In this document: piece after piece, positions 16,910-26,167 of the stretch
Layout of the letters: each line of letters starts with the position of its first letter
Position numbering within the stretch: the stretch's first letter is position 1
Assembly (NCBI GenBank): GCA_039801085.1
Contig: JBDRTY010000001.1
Location: 151,555-215,554, forward strand
DNA from: a candidate division WOR-3 bacterium
GTDB lineage: Bacteria > Hydrothermota > Tepidihabitantia > Tepidihabitantales > Tepidihabitantaceae
Length of the DNA: 64,000 bases
Reading direction: 5' to 3'
Notes under the pieces: model-generated
Seen by the model: the letters and a program-made list of their open reading frames with translations, nothing else
Database searches by the model: none
What the model was told of the DNA's origin: nothing
Position numbers and translations under genes: made by a program

Positions 16910-18325
16910 TTATTTTTTTATGGCAACAGGCGGAAGCATGGGAAATTCTCTGTTTGCAGGTAGTCCTTTCGGGATTGTACCATGAAGTAATACGTAGCGG
17001 ACAATATCTCTAATAGCACCAGTATTTTGGAAAATAGTCTCATAAATTTTAAACCTTTTTTTCCAAGTGTTTACATGAGTTTTAACTTCCTTTTGTAAAA
17101 TTTCATAAGCATTTCTGCTCATCTCAATTGAATCTTGGATTCGGCTTCTAAAATCATCCGATTGCATGAACTCAAGTAAGGACTTGCCTTTGGTTTCTAA
17201 TTCCGATTTTGATAATTTCAGTGAATACATCTGTATAAGTATTTCTCGAAGAAATGTTGCCACATCAAGCACTCCAAAAGGATGTACAATGATTATATCA
17301 CCTTCCAGCCAGAATCCTTGTCGATTTTCTTTGAAGGCCCAAGTGACAATTACACCATAGTCAGCTGTGGCTCTAATTTTATCACGCCTGATTTGCTCAA
17401 CAAATTTATTATGGAATTTATGAGTTTTCTTGCATTCATAGATAATTTTACCTATTGGTTTGCCTTCTGATTTAATGGTCTGTATTATGTCTCCCTTTTT
17501 GCCTGTAGTTTTTATTTCATCTTTCGGGAATGCATGTTTGAGTTGATGGGCAAGTTCCTTTTCAAAGTCAAATCCTTCGACTTGAGGGGTTGTCCCTTTC
17601 TTTAGCATTTCTTCATATTGCCTTGCGCGTTCGATTGCTTCATCTCGTGCTTTACGATATTTCTCGAGCAATTTCTCCATTCGTTGGGTTTGAGCTTTCT
17701 GTTTCTCAATACCAGCCTTTAGAGCTTCCCGTCGAACTCTTTTTAATTCCATCTGTTTTTCTCGCTCTAATTTTTCCAGTGCAACTTGTTTTTCCCTTTC
17801 AAGCTTTTCTTTTAATTTAAGTTTTGATAGTTCGTAAGTCTGTTTAATTTTATCAAGCTGATTTCGAAGTTTTTCAGCTTTAGCTTTTTCTTTCTGGGCT
17901 CCTATTTTTATTCCTTCTTTTCTGACTTGGTCGACCGCTTTTTCATATTTCGCTTTTAGTTTTTCCTGCTGTAACCTGAATTTCTTTTCAAATTCCGCCT
18001 TAAGATTTTTTTCTTTTGCTTTTAAATTCGAGTATATTTTTCTTATTTTCTTTCGCTCTGCTTGCAACTTCTGCGCAGTCTGAAGTTTCAGTTCTTTCTC
18101 TTTTTGTCGAATTTTTCTGTATTCAATGATCAACTTGTTCTTTTGTTCTTTTGCTTGTTTTAATTTTTCTTCTAATTCCTTTTTATAACGTTGCTGCGCT
18201 TCATAGACACCAACCACTTTTAACCATTTTTTGTATGGAAGCATAGTACCGCACAGCGGGCATGGTTCGGTTTTTTCTGCCAGCGTGTTATTTCCGCGTA
18301 TTTTGATTTCTTTTAAGTTTTCCAT
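16910..18325 (-). CDS. DUF2130-like coiled-coil protein with PD-(D/E)XK nuclease-like domain
   Basis: About 471 residues. A short N-terminal part has a CPLC knuckle; a very long Lys/Glu-rich coiled coil (about 45-235) follows, then a globular domain with KGDI...IIYECKKT, matching the D...ExK core of PD-(D/E)XK nucleases, and a helical C-terminus. The architecture is that of DUF2130 proteins, whose function is unproven. Base composition is clearly more AT-rich than flanking genes, suggesting horizontal gain. The frame is open to a TTG at 18346, but ATG 18325 is the first normal start; neither has a good ribosome binding site. Confidence 0.75.
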   Translation of the reverse strand: MENLKEIKIRGNNTLAEKTEPCPLCGTMLPYKKWLKVVGVYEAQQRYKKELEEKLKQAKEQKNKLIIEYRKIRQKEKELKLQTAQKLQAERKKIRKIYSNLKAKEKNLKAEFEKKFRLQQEKLKAKYEKAVDQVRKEGIKIGAQKEKAKAEKLRNQLDKIKQTYELSKLKLKEKLEREKQVALEKLEREKQMELKRVRREALKAGIEKQKAQTQRMEKLLEKYRKARDEAIERARQYEEMLKKGTTPQVEGFDFEKELAHQLKHAFPKDEIKTTGKKGDIIQTIKSEGKPIGKIIYECKKTHKFHNKFVEQIRRDKIRATADYGVIVTWAFKENRQGFWLEGDIIIVHPFGVLDVATFLREILIQMYSLKLSKSELETKGKSLLEFMQSDDFRSRIQDSIEMSRNAYEILQKEVKTHVNTWKKRFKIYETIFQNTGAIRDIVRYVLLHGTIPKGLPANREFPMLPPVAIKK

Positions 18326-18392
18326 ATGGGGAAGCGCCAAATTCAAATAGTAGGATCACTGATACGCTACAATAAACATAATCAATAATGTT

Positions 18393-18584
18393 TCATAAAA
18401 GAGAAGTTAGCAAGTTACCGGTACCGACAAGCCGACCAGAACTATCCCGTGTTTGGTTCGTTTTAGGGTCATAAGTACCTCTGAGTCTTCCACCAGCATC
18501 CCTTAATTCCAATTTTCCATTTGGTAAAGTTTTTATTTTACCGAGGAGTCGACCAGAACGATCTCTTAATTCTTGGTCTTTCAT
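18393..18584 (-). CDS. Small GRLxG-repeat (beta-flower-like) protein
   Basis: 63 residues built from a repeated unit: RDRSGRLLGK, RDAGGRLRGTYD and RDSSGRLVGTGN. This resembles small proteins described as several-fold beta-flowers in which each unit is one beta hairpin; I am not certain of the family name. No enzymatic residue stands out. AAAGGAGGT lies 8 nt before ATG 18584, and a TATAAT is about 25 nt further upstream. It shares the AT-rich island with the DUF2130 gene and is read in the same direction. Confidence 0.8.
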   Translation of the reverse strand: MKDQELRDRSGRLLGKIKTLPNGKLELRDAGGRLRGTYDPKTNQTRDSSGRLVGTGNLLTSLL

Positions 18585-19138
18585 GAGTGTACCTCCTTTT
18601 GTATTATAGACTGTAAAAATGCCTTTTCATTGAAAAGCCTTGAGAAATTATGTATTAGTTTTCCCCGCCTGTCAAGTTATTTTCGTTTGTTCTTGGTCGT
18701 AGTCAATGGGGAGAAAATTTTAAAGTACGCAACCTTGACATAGAGCTCTGCAATTTTCTTATCCTTGTTCTTTCTGCATCGTTTTTAATGATTCTGCTGT
18801 TATAAATTGCCAGTGGTCGTAAAATTTCTACTCGTTCTGAAACGGGTTCGAGCGTCGGTTTCTATAAGTACAATTTTTTCAATATCTTCCATCTTTGTAC
18901 CCCTGTTCGGTCTGTAGAGGAGGCAGTTCCCCCTACCGTCTGGAGCCGGGGATGGGTGATGATCATTGCGGTTCGGGTCGGGCGGGTTTGAGCTATCCTG
19001 TTGATGGTGGCGGATTTATCGCGGGTGGACTGTTGCTGCTGGTATGTCCTTTGATTGCTGATACCGGATGCCGGTACGGTTCCGGATGCGGCGGCAGGAG
19101 TGGCGGATTGGGCAGTTTTTGTAACTGTGCTTTCAGGT
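18585..19138. other. Gene-poor AT-rich to GC-rich transition ahead of gyrA
   Basis: The first ~300 nt are AT-rich like the DUF2130 island and hold only short open frames. From about 18895 the composition jumps to the GC-rich norm. A frame upstream of gyrA is open on the plus strand, but its Cys/Gly-rich translation resembles no GyrA N-terminus. I see no convincing gene or RNA here. Confidence 0.5.
18800..18892 (-). CDS. Possible 30-residue peptide or gene remnant
   Basis: ATG 18892 to TAA 18800 encodes [18 protein letters not shown] plus 12 further residues. No ribosome binding site of note. It may be the N-terminal stub of a gene lost at the island edge; support is weak. Confidence 0.2.
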   Translation of the reverse strand: MEDIEKIVLIETDARTRFRTSRNFTTTGNL

Positions 19139-19166
19139 TTGACTTGTGTTTTTATGTTAATATATT
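19139..19166 (+). promoter_or_regulatory. Promoter of gyrA, predicted leaderless
   Basis: TTGACT (19139-19144), 16-bp spacer, TATATT (19161-19166), then 7 nt to GTG 19174. Confidence 0.65.
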
Positions 19167-19173
19167 TGAGTTC

Positions 19174-21600
19174 GTGCGTGAAGATTCAGTAGTTCCGGTC
19201 TATATTGAAGATGAGTTGCGCCGGTCGTTTCTTGACTATGCGATGTCGGTGATCGTCGCCCGGGCACTGCCTGATGTTCGGGACGGTCTGAAGCCGGTGC
19301 AGCGGCGAATCCTCTGGACAATGAATGAGATGGGGCTCTTGCCGAACCGGCCGTTCCGGAAGTCGGCAGCGGTGGTGGGCGATGTGCTCGGTAAATACCA
19401 TCCCCATGGTGATGCGGCGGTTTATGATGCGATGGTCCGGATGGCGCAGGATTTTTCCATGCGTTATCCGCTGGTGCAGGGGCAGGGGAATTTCGGTTCG
19501 ATTGATGGTGATGCAGCAGCCGCCTACCGTTATACCGAAGCCCGGCTCGCACCGCTGGCGCTGGAGCTTTTGCGCGATATTGAGAAGGAGACGGTTGATT
19601 TCCAGCCCAATTTTGACGGCCGGCTCAAGGAGCCGGTGGTTCTGCCCGCCGCTTTTCCGAACCTGTTGGCAAACGGGGCAACCGGGATTGCGGTCGGAAT
19701 GGCAACCAGTATTCCGCCCCACAATCTTGGCGAGCTGATTGACGGGCTGGTGGCGCTGATTGATGATCCCCAGATTACGGTTGCCGGGCTGATGAAGCAT
19801 ATCAAGGGCCCGGATTTTCCAACCGGCGGGACGATTGCGGGAACTGATGGTGTCCGCCAGATGTATGAAACGGGCCGGGGCAGTTTTGTCGTCCGGGGGA
19901 AGGTGGTTTTTGAGGAGGTGAAGGCGGGCCGGGACCGGCTGGTAATTACCGAGATTCCCTATCAGGTGAACAAGGCGAGTCTGGTGGAGCGGATCGCCGA
20001 GCTGGTCCGGGAGAAGAAGATCGCCGGGGTCGCGGATCTCCGGGATGAGTCGGACCGGGAGGGGATGCGGATTGTGCTCGAGCTCAGGAAGGAGACGCCG
20101 AAGGAGGTGATCCTTAATCAGCTGTTCAAGTGGACACCGCTGGAGTCCTCATTCGGCGCCATCCTGCTCGTGCTGGTGAATAATGAGCCGAAGGTGCTGA
20201 ATCTCAAGGGGCTGCTCGAGCAGTTTCTTGAGTTCCGGCTCGAGACGGTCACGAGAAGGACGAAGTTTGAGCTCGCCCGGGCTGAGGAGCGGGCGCATAT
20301 CCTGGAAGGGCTGAAGATTGCGCTCAAGAACATTGATGCGGTGATTGAGCTGATAAAAAAATCCAAGGATACCGAGACCGCGCGTCAGGGGCTGGTGCAG
20401 AAGTTCAAGCTTACGGAACGGCAGGCGGATGCGATTCTGGAGATGCGGCTGGCACGGCTGACCGGACTGGAGCGGGAGAAGATTGATGAGGAGTACAAGG
20501 GGCTGATCAAGGAGATTGCCCGGCTGAAGAGTCTGCTTTCGTCGCGCAAGCTGATGATGGGTGAAATCCGGCAGGAGCTCTTGGAGCTGAAGAAGCGGTT
20601 TGCCGATGAACGCCGGACTGAGATCCTTGCCGAAGCGCCGCGGGATGTGTCGATTGAGGATCTGATCAAGGAAGAGGATATGGCAGTTACGATCACCCAC
20701 CGGGGCTATATCAAGCGGATGCCGGTCAGTGTTTACCGGCGTCAGAACCGCGGGGGCCAGGGCCGGACCGGGGTGCCGGTTGCGGAGGAGGATTTTGTTG
20801 AGGGGTTGTTCGTTGCTTCAACCCATGACTACATGATGTTTTTCACCGACCGGGGCAGGTGCTACTGGCAGAAGGTTTATGAAATTCCCGAGGGGTCCTA
20901 TGCCTCCAAGGGGCGTTCAATTGCCAATCTGGTGGAGATGGAGAAGGGGGAGTGTACCAGTTCCTATGTGGCGGTGCGGGAGTTTTCCCCGGACCGGTAT
21001 GTGTTTTTTGTGACCCGCCAGGGGATGGTCAAGCGGACGAGTCTTGAGGCATTCTCCAACCCGCGGCGCAAGGGAATCATTGCGATGACCGTGGATGAGA
21101 AGGATGCCCTGATTGCAACCCTGCTGACTTCGGGAAGGGATGATATTCTGCTTGTGACCAGAAATGGAATGGGAATCCGGTTCAAGGAGACCGATGTCCG
21201 GGAAATGGGCCGGACCGCTGCCGGTGTGCGCGGAATTAAACTGAGCAAGGGTGATGAGGTGATCGGCGCAGTGGTGTGTGCGCCGGGCAGTTCGCTGCTG
21301 ACCATATTTGATAACGGTTTTGGCAAGCGGACCGATTTCGATCTGTTTCCGGTACAGCGGCGTGGCGGCAAGGGGGTGATCGCTGCCAAGCCGGTGGAGA
21401 AGTCAGGGAAGCTTGCCTGTGCCAAGGCGGTGACCGACTCCTCAGAGGTGATCATTACCTCGCGTCAGGGGGCGGTGATCCGGGTCAAGTGTTCTGATAT
21501 CCGCAGGTGCGGCCGGGCGACTACTGGGGTCAAGGTGATGGCGGTGGAGAAGGGTGATGCGGTGGTCGATGTCGCCCTGATCGAAGAGGGTTCGGTTTAA
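19174..21600 (+). CDS. gyrA: DNA gyrase subunit A
   Basis: 808 residues from GTG 19174; the frame is open further upstream but the promoter and homology ([22 protein letters not shown] split here at the family start) fix this start. The breakage-reunion domain has catalytic Tyr120 in RYTE. The quinolone pocket reads [10 protein letters not shown]: Ala81 replaces the Ser of E. coli position 83, while Asp85 is kept. The C-terminal beta-pinwheel has the gyrase-specific box QRRGGKG (from Gln728), so this is gyrase and not topoisomerase IV ParC. With GyrB it introduces negative supercoils. The stop overlaps the stop of the convergent HAD gene. Confidence 0.96.
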   Translation: MREDSVVPVYIEDELRRSFLDYAMSVIVARALPDVRDGLKPVQRRILWTMNEMGLLPNRPFRKSAAVVGDVLGKYHPHGDAAVYDAMVRMAQDFSMRYPLVQGQGNFGSIDGDAAAAYRYTEARLAPLALELLRDIEKETVDFQPNFDGRLKEPVVLPAAFPNLLANGATGIAVGMATSIPPHNLGELIDGLVALIDDPQITVAGLMKHIKGPDFPTGGTIAGTDGVRQMYETGRGSFVVRGKVVFEEVKAGRDRLVITEIPYQVNKASLVERIAELVREKKIAGVADLRDESDREGMRIVLELRKETPKEVILNQLFKWTPLESSFGAILLVLVNNEPKVLNLKGLLEQFLEFRLETVTRRTKFELARAEERAHILEGLKIALKNIDAVIELIKKSKDTETARQGLVQKFKLTERQADAILEMRLARLTGLEREKIDEEYKGLIKEIARLKSLLSSRKLMMGEIRQELLELKKRFADERRTEILAEAPRDVSIEDLIKEEDMAVTITHRGYIKRMPVSVYRRQNRGGQGRTGVPVAEEDFVEGLFVASTHDYMMFFTDRGRCYWQKVYEIPEGSYASKGRSIANLVEMEKGECTSSYVAVREFSPDRYVFFVTRQGMVKRTSLEAFSNPRRKGIIAMTVDEKDALIATLLTSGRDDILLVTRNGMGIRFKETDVREMGRTAAGVRGIKLSKGDEVIGAVVCAPGSSLLTIFDNGFGKRTDFDLFPVQRRGGKGVIAAKPVEKSGKLACAKAVTDSSEVIITSRQGAVIRVKCSDIRRCGRATTGVKVMAVEKGDAVVDVALIEEGSV

Positions 21601-22307
21601 GCCCGGCAGTTTTCCAGAAGGATTTTCAGGTCGCCGACCGTCCGGACATAGAGCCGGGCAGAGGGCATCATTCTGATAATGTGTTCCGGTCTTACTGCCT
21701 CAAGATGACGGGTTAAAAGCACCGGGGTCATGCCGGCACGCCGGGCACCATTGAGTTCATCTGAGCCGCCGTTGCCAATGAACAGACAGTTCTCCGGTTT
21801 AACGCCAAGCTGTTTTGCAGTAAGATGGTAGATTTCCGGATCCGGTTTCTTGAGCCGGACCTGGCAGGAGAAGACCGCGGTATCAAAGAGCGGGGCAAGC
21901 GGAGACTCGTGCCAGTGGGCAACTTCATCAAAACCGCAATTTGAGATCAGTCCCAGGCGGTAGCCCGCTTTGCGCAGGGCTTGGAGTCCAGTGAGTGTTT
22001 CCGGTTCGATGTTAGTAAGTGCATGGCGAAAGCGCTGGTGCCGGACCTGCATTGCGGTTCTGAGCTGTTCCTCAGTTACCTGCGGATTGAGCTGACGCGC
22101 CAGCCGGGCGATCGGGATCTCCACGGGCACCAGGCCGAGGCAGTAGTCCGGCGGGTCCCTGAGCCAGTGTTCATTCCAGACCTCACGGTCAATCCCCAGC
22201 AGTTCGGCGGTGTGACTCCCCGGTGCACCGGCAACCTCAAGTGAGGTCAGGGTGTGAAACAGGTCAAAGAGCAGAGCGGTAATCTTTTGCGGGCAGGAGA
22301 TGTTCAT
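21597..22307 (-). CDS. HAD-superfamily hydrolase
   Basis: 236 residues from ATG 22307, which follows the upstream stop by 4 nt; an in-frame TTG at 22337 is the alternative. Motif I is FDLFHT, with the nucleophilic Asp but Phe in place of the usual second Asp, as in 2-haloacid dehalogenase-like members. SNCG (motif II), a Lys in [10 protein letters not shown] (III) and FIGNGGSDE (IV, with GGSDE instead of GDxxxxD) follow. The altered second Asp argues against a standard phosphatase. It is the last gene of the nnr operon. Confidence 0.85.
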   Translation of the reverse strand: MNISCPQKITALLFDLFHTLTSLEVAGAPGSHTAELLGIDREVWNEHWLRDPPDYCLGLVPVEIPIARLARQLNPQVTEEQLRTAMQVRHQRFRHALTNIEPETLTGLQALRKAGYRLGLISNCGFDEVAHWHESPLAPLFDTAVFSCQVRLKKPDPEIYHLTAKQLGVKPENCLFIGNGGSDELNGARRAGMTPVLLTRHLEAVRPEHIIRMMPSARLYVRTVGDLKILLENCRA

Positions 22308-22311
22308 CAGA

Positions 22312-23721
22312 TCAGCGGAGCTGGCGGCGGTATTCAAACCGGCTTAAAAAACGGGAGCCGGCAATCCAGAGGTAGCGCTCATCGGCAAACAGGGCGGTGA
22401 TCTCTCCTTCCGGCAGCCCGGTGCTGCGGTCAATGACAATCCACGCATCATTTTTCAGATTGAGCGTGTGAATTGTGCTGCCGTCGGCAATAAAGAGATA
22501 GTTTCCTCCTGCGGTCATTGTCCGGACCGGTCTTGACAGGTCAAATCCCGGCGGGATGATCTGGGTCCAGGTATTGGTTGTATCAAGCCGCAGAATCCGG
22601 CCCAGGGTGCCGAAGAAGAAGGTCCTATCCGCCCGGACGATGGAGTAGACACCGAAATCAAATCGGGCAAACGGGTCGGTGACCGGGATCAGGCTGTCGT
22701 CAGTCACCAGGAGCAGGCCCTCGTCGGTTGCCACAAGCAGTGTATCCCGAACCAGGCTGAGGTCGTTCAGTCCGCGTTCAAGTTTCCAGAGCAGGTTGAG
22801 TTTACTGTCCGGACTTATGGTGTAGACGCCGTTGGCGGTGGCGATCAGAGTATTGCCGGCATAATTCAGCATGCCGAGGATTTTTTCGCGATGGTGAAGT
22901 TCCAGCACCCGGTCCAGAGCGGGCAGGAAATTGATGTGCAGTGAACTTCCTGTCCTGGATGTGTAATACCAGTTTTTCATGGAGTCAATACCGGCGGCGC
23001 CGTCTTCGGTAAGAAACCACAGTTGCTGATCATACCGCAGGATGCGGGTAATCGGTCCTGCCGGTGGTCCGGGACGGAGCTCGCGTTCCTTTAAGCCGGA
23101 AAAGAGATTGTAGACAAGGATCCCATAGCCGGGGCTGGCAACATAAAGCCGGGCTAACCGTTCGTCGGGCCAGGCTTTGGTCAGTTGCCGGATGTTCAGG
23201 TCGGCGTCAAGGATGTGATAGGGTGTCAGGAAGGTCCAGCGCCGGATTGGGGTGGTATCCTTCTCTCCAAACCAGCGGACCGGCGGTTGAAGCTCTCCAG
23301 GCGTCCGGAACTGGTCCAGGGATCTGATTTTCTGAAACATGCCCTTTTCGGTGTCAAAGAAGGCACCATTCTGAGCGATTCCGATTGAACGGAGCTCGCT
23401 AAAGGGCGGATTGAGCGGCTGAAGCTGTCCGGTGCCGGGGACGAAGCTGTAGAGGCGGTTTGTGCCGGCGATCAGGAGTTCACCGCCGAACGGGTTGTAG
23501 GCACAGAACCGGATCCGGTCAGTTATGCCGTCGGCAGAGGTCAGGGTGCGCAGGTGCTGGTAGCTGTAGCGGTCAAGGATGTAGATGCCCTCCGGGACCG
23601 CGATGTAAATCTGCCGGCTGCTGAAGCTGACCGAGCCGATCTCCTCCAGCGGAGGATAGTGCAGCCACAGTTCCGGCTGATAGAAAAGAGTGAAGAAAAG
23701 CGAAATGAGGAGACCGGACAT
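22312..23721 (-). CDS. Exported beta-propeller protein
   Basis: 469 residues. A short N-terminal hydrophobic segment (about 2-14) suggests export. The rest is made of repeated ~40-residue beta blades such as QIYIAVPEGIYILDRYS, LLIAGTNRLYSF, TLIATANGVYTI and TLLVATDEGLLLV, resembling two-component-regulator-type propellers. No catalytic domain. The ATG overlaps the nnr stop (TGATG), so it is translated with nnr, though no functional link is known. Confidence 0.75.
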   Translation of the reverse strand: MSGLLISLFFTLFYQPELWLHYPPLEEIGSVSFSSRQIYIAVPEGIYILDRYSYQHLRTLTSADGITDRIRFCAYNPFGGELLIAGTNRLYSFVPGTGQLQPLNPPFSELRSIGIAQNGAFFDTEKGMFQKIRSLDQFRTPGELQPPVRWFGEKDTTPIRRWTFLTPYHILDADLNIRQLTKAWPDERLARLYVASPGYGILVYNLFSGLKERELRPGPPAGPITRILRYDQQLWFLTEDGAAGIDSMKNWYYTSRTGSSLHINFLPALDRVLELHHREKILGMLNYAGNTLIATANGVYTISPDSKLNLLWKLERGLNDLSLVRDTLLVATDEGLLLVTDDSLIPVTDPFARFDFGVYSIVRADRTFFFGTLGRILRLDTTNTWTQIIPPGFDLSRPVRTMTAGGNYLFIADGSTIHTLNLKNDAWIVIDRSTGLPEGEITALFADERYLWIAGSRFLSRFEYRRQLR

Positions 23722-25274
23722 CAGGCTCCGGTTGCGGTGAGCAGCTGGTGCATTGCCTGCGGGATCAGGCTGAGGAGATCGCCCGCTGCCAGCGAGTATT
23801 CGGTTAACCGGGAGGCACCGATGTCTGCTGCCAGCCCGTGGATAAACACCGCACTGATGGCGGCGTTCAGGGGCGAAGCACCCTGAGCCAGCAGACCGGC
23901 GAGCAGTCCGGTCAGGACATCGCCCGTGCCTCCAGAGCCCAGACCCGAGTTGCCGGTGGGGTTGATAAATACCCTGCGGTCAGGAGCAGCGATGACGGTC
24001 GGGGCACCCTTGAGCACGAGAAAAAGGTTATGCAGCGAGCTGAACTCCCGGGCGATCTCAACCCGGCGCCGGTTGATCTCCTGGACCGGGATGCCGGTGA
24101 GCCGTGACAGTTCGCCCGGATGCGGAGTGAGGATCACCGGCGGTTTGAGCCGGCTGAGCGTTGTAACTTCACCGGCAAGATTGTTCAGACCATCGGCATC
24201 AATGACGAGCGGTTTTTCAATTCTGGGCAGCAGTTCCATAAGCAGCTGGCGCGTTTCAGGATGAGTTGAGATACCGGGACCGATGGCAACTGCATCCGCA
24301 CCGGCAGTAAGCCGAGCGAGCGGTTCAAGTGCCTGCAGGCTCAGTGTTTTCTCTTTGGTTTCCGGCAGGGGATGCTTTACCGGCTCCAGCACAGCTGACT
24401 CAATAATCGGGCTCAGACTTTCCGGATAGGCGAGCCGGACCAGCCCGGCACCGGCGCGCACCGCCGCCATTGCAGTCAGACAGGCGGCACCGGTAAAGCC
24501 CCGGGAACCGCAGACAAGCAGGCAGGTGCCGAATGTGCCCTTGTGTCCATCCGGGGGACGGAAAGGCAGGAGTTTGCGGACCGAATCGGCGTCCACCAGA
24601 AATGTATCCCCAGCCTCCTGAAGCAGTTTCCGGGGTATTCCGATGTCGGCGATCAGCAGTTTTCCGGCACAGCTTTTTCCTGGATAGAGCAGCAGCCCCA
24701 GTTTGGGTAGCGCCATCGTGACCGTAATCCGGGCACGGGCCGCCGGTTCGAGGACCTCACCGGTATCGGCATTCACTCCGGACGGTATGTCGACACTGAC
24801 AACCTGGGCACCACTCTGATTAATCAGTTCGATTGCCTGGGCATAAATGCCAGTCGGCGGGCTGGCAAGCCCGGTGCCGAAGATGGCGTCGATTATGACC
24901 TTTTCTCCGGAAAGCAGACAGGAGAGCTGTTCCATGGCGGTAATTTCCACCAGCGGGAAGCCGGCGTTGAGCAGGATTTGGGCATTGGTCCGGGCATCGC
25001 CTTTGAGTTCTGTGATCTTGCCGAGGACCGCACATTCAACCGGCAGATTGCGGTTCAGCAGATGCCGGGTTATCACCAGCCCGTCGCCGCCGTTATTGCC
25101 CTTACCGCAGATGACAAGAAACCGCTGATGGGGAAAATCGGAGAGTTCCGCAGTAAGATAGTCAACGACACTCCGGCCGGCGTTTTCCATCAGCACCAGC
25201 CCGGAAATACCCCAGTTTTCCATTGCCAGGCGGTCGATCTGCTGCATCTGTCTGCCGGTAACGACCGGAAGCAT
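23721..25274 (-). CDS. nnr: Bifunctional NAD(P)H-hydrate epimerase / ADP-dependent dehydratase
   Basis: 517 residues. The N-terminal YjeF_N epimerase half (1-~210; NKGNNGGDGLV-type loop at CGKGNNGGDGLV) is fused to a ribokinase-like dehydratase half (~225-517; GSRGFTGAACLTAMAAVRAGAG, LTPHPGELSRL, GSGGTGDVLTG). It repairs hydrated NADH and NADPH, a need that grows at high temperature. The start is ATG 25274, 6 nt after a consensus -10 with no ribosome binding site. First gene of an operon with the propeller and HAD genes. Confidence 0.95.
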   Translation of the reverse strand: MLPVVTGRQMQQIDRLAMENWGISGLVLMENAGRSVVDYLTAELSDFPHQRFLVICGKGNNGGDGLVITRHLLNRNLPVECAVLGKITELKGDARTNAQILLNAGFPLVEITAMEQLSCLLSGEKVIIDAIFGTGLASPPTGIYAQAIELINQSGAQVVSVDIPSGVNADTGEVLEPAARARITVTMALPKLGLLLYPGKSCAGKLLIADIGIPRKLLQEAGDTFLVDADSVRKLLPFRPPDGHKGTFGTCLLVCGSRGFTGAACLTAMAAVRAGAGLVRLAYPESLSPIIESAVLEPVKHPLPETKEKTLSLQALEPLARLTAGADAVAIGPGISTHPETRQLLMELLPRIEKPLVIDADGLNNLAGEVTTLSRLKPPVILTPHPGELSRLTGIPVQEINRRRVEIAREFSSLHNLFLVLKGAPTVIAAPDRRVFINPTGNSGLGSGGTGDVLTGLLAGLLAQGASPLNAAISAVFIHGLAADIGASRLTEYSLAAGDLLSLIPQAMHQLLTATGA

Positions 25275-25280
25275 CAGCTG

Positions 25281-25308
25281 ATTATAAGATACAGAATCTG
25301 CCAGTCAA
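25281..25308 (-). promoter_or_regulatory. Promoter of nnr, predicted leaderless
   Basis: TTGACT (25308-25303), 16-bp spacer, consensus TATAAT (25286-25281), then 6 nt to ATG 25274. Confidence 0.7.
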
Positions 25309-25327
25309 TTGAGCGATACCGTCCTGA

Positions 25328-25355
25328 TTGACAATTCTGGCCGGGGTGGTAAATT
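25328..25355 (+). promoter_or_regulatory. Promoter of the cold-shock-domain gene
   Basis: TTGACA (25328-25333), 16-bp spacer, TAAATT (25350-25355); AAAGGAG follows before ATG 25381. Confidence 0.6.
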
Positions 25356-25380
25356 AATCTGAAGCAGAAAAGGAGTGTGA

Positions 25381-25590
25381 ATGCAGCATGGTGCGGTAAA
25401 GTGGTATGATGCAGAGAAGGGGTATGGATTTATCAAGCCGGAGCTCGGTGACCGGGATGTCTTCGTCTACGCCTCGGACATCACCGGAACCGAGGAGCGG
25501 GCACTGAAGCCCGGAGAGCGGGTAAGTTTTGAAATTGCTGAGACCGTGCACGGACCGCGGGCGATCAATGTCCGCCGGGAGGCGGTCTGA
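25381..25590 (+). CDS. csp: Cold-shock-domain protein
   Basis: 69 residues, one OB fold. RNP1 is KGYGFIKP and RNP2 is DVFVYA (Tyr where most Csp proteins have His). The start MQHGAVKWYDAEKGYGFI is typical. It binds single-stranded RNA/DNA and melts RNA secondary structure. It has its own promoter and an AAAGGAG site and stands between two leaderless units. Confidence 0.95.
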   Translation: MQHGAVKWYDAEKGYGFIKPELGDRDVFVYASDITGTEERALKPGERVSFEIAETVHGPRAINVRREAV

Positions 25591-25612
25591 ATTCTGTTCC
25601 TGCCTCATTTAG

Positions 25613-25640
25613 TTGACAGTCAAAGATAATCAAATAGTCT
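25613..25640 (+). promoter_or_regulatory. Promoter of the folK operon, predicted leaderless
   Basis: TTGACA (25613-25618), 16-bp spacer, TAGTCT (25635-25640), then 5 nt to ATG 25646. Confidence 0.55.
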
Positions 25641-25645
25641 TTTAA

Positions 25646-26167
25646 ATGGTGACAGAAGTGTATCTGGGCGTGGGCAGTAATTCAGGCGACCGGGAGGAAA
25701 ATCTTTACCGGGCGCTTGCCGAACTGGTCAAGCTCGGTCCGCTCCAGCGGTCCGCATGGTATGAGACCGAACCCGCAGGTATGTCGGCAGGAACTCCGCA
25801 TTTTCTCAACGGCGCAGTCCGGCTCTGGACCGGATTGAGTCTTGAGGCGCTTCATGTCCGGACAGGTGAGATTGAAACCAGGCTCGGCCGGGAACCGGCG
25901 CGGTCTCCAGACGGACCGAAACGGTCACGGGCCATCGATATTGATATTTTATTTTTCAATCATCAGGTTATCGGCTGGCAGGCAGATAAACCTGACCTTG
26001 GGGCACAGCTCATTGTGCCCCACCCGCGCCTGCACGAGCGGGCGTTTGTGCTTGTGCCCCTTGCCGAGCTGGCGCCGGACTTCAGGCATCCGGTGCTGGG
26101 ATTGACGGTGCGGGAGCTCTTGGCAAAGGTTGATACTTCGGGGGTGCGACCTTGGGAGCGCAGCTGA
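25646..26167 (+). CDS. folK: 2-amino-4-hydroxy-6-hydroxymethyldihydropteridine pyrophosphokinase
   Basis: 173 residues. Signatures of HPPK: LGVGSNSGDREENL at the N-terminus, WYETEP, and the Mg-binding RAIDIDILFF with PHPRLHERAFVL. It transfers pyrophosphate from ATP to the pterin in folate synthesis. The ATG has no ribosome binding site and lies 5 nt from the -10 box. First gene of folK-dNK-panB-panC. The partner folP/folB genes are not in the window. Confidence 0.95.
   Translation: MVTEVYLGVGSNSGDREENLYRALAELVKLGPLQRSAWYETEPAGMSAGTPHFLNGAVRLWTGLSLEALHVRTGEIETRLGREPARSPDGPKRSRAIDIDILFFNHQVIGWQADKPDLGAQLIVPHPRLHERAFVLVPLAELAPDFRHPVLGLTVRELLAKVDTSGVRPWERS

Noticed and set aside
16910..18892. 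AT-rich island as a prophage or transposon
   Set aside because: No transposase, integrase, terminal inverted repeats or att-like duplication seen.
18895..19173. N-terminal extension of gyrA by 93 codons
   Set aside because: Cys/Gly-rich text unlike any GyrA, and a good promoter lies inside it just before GTG 19174.
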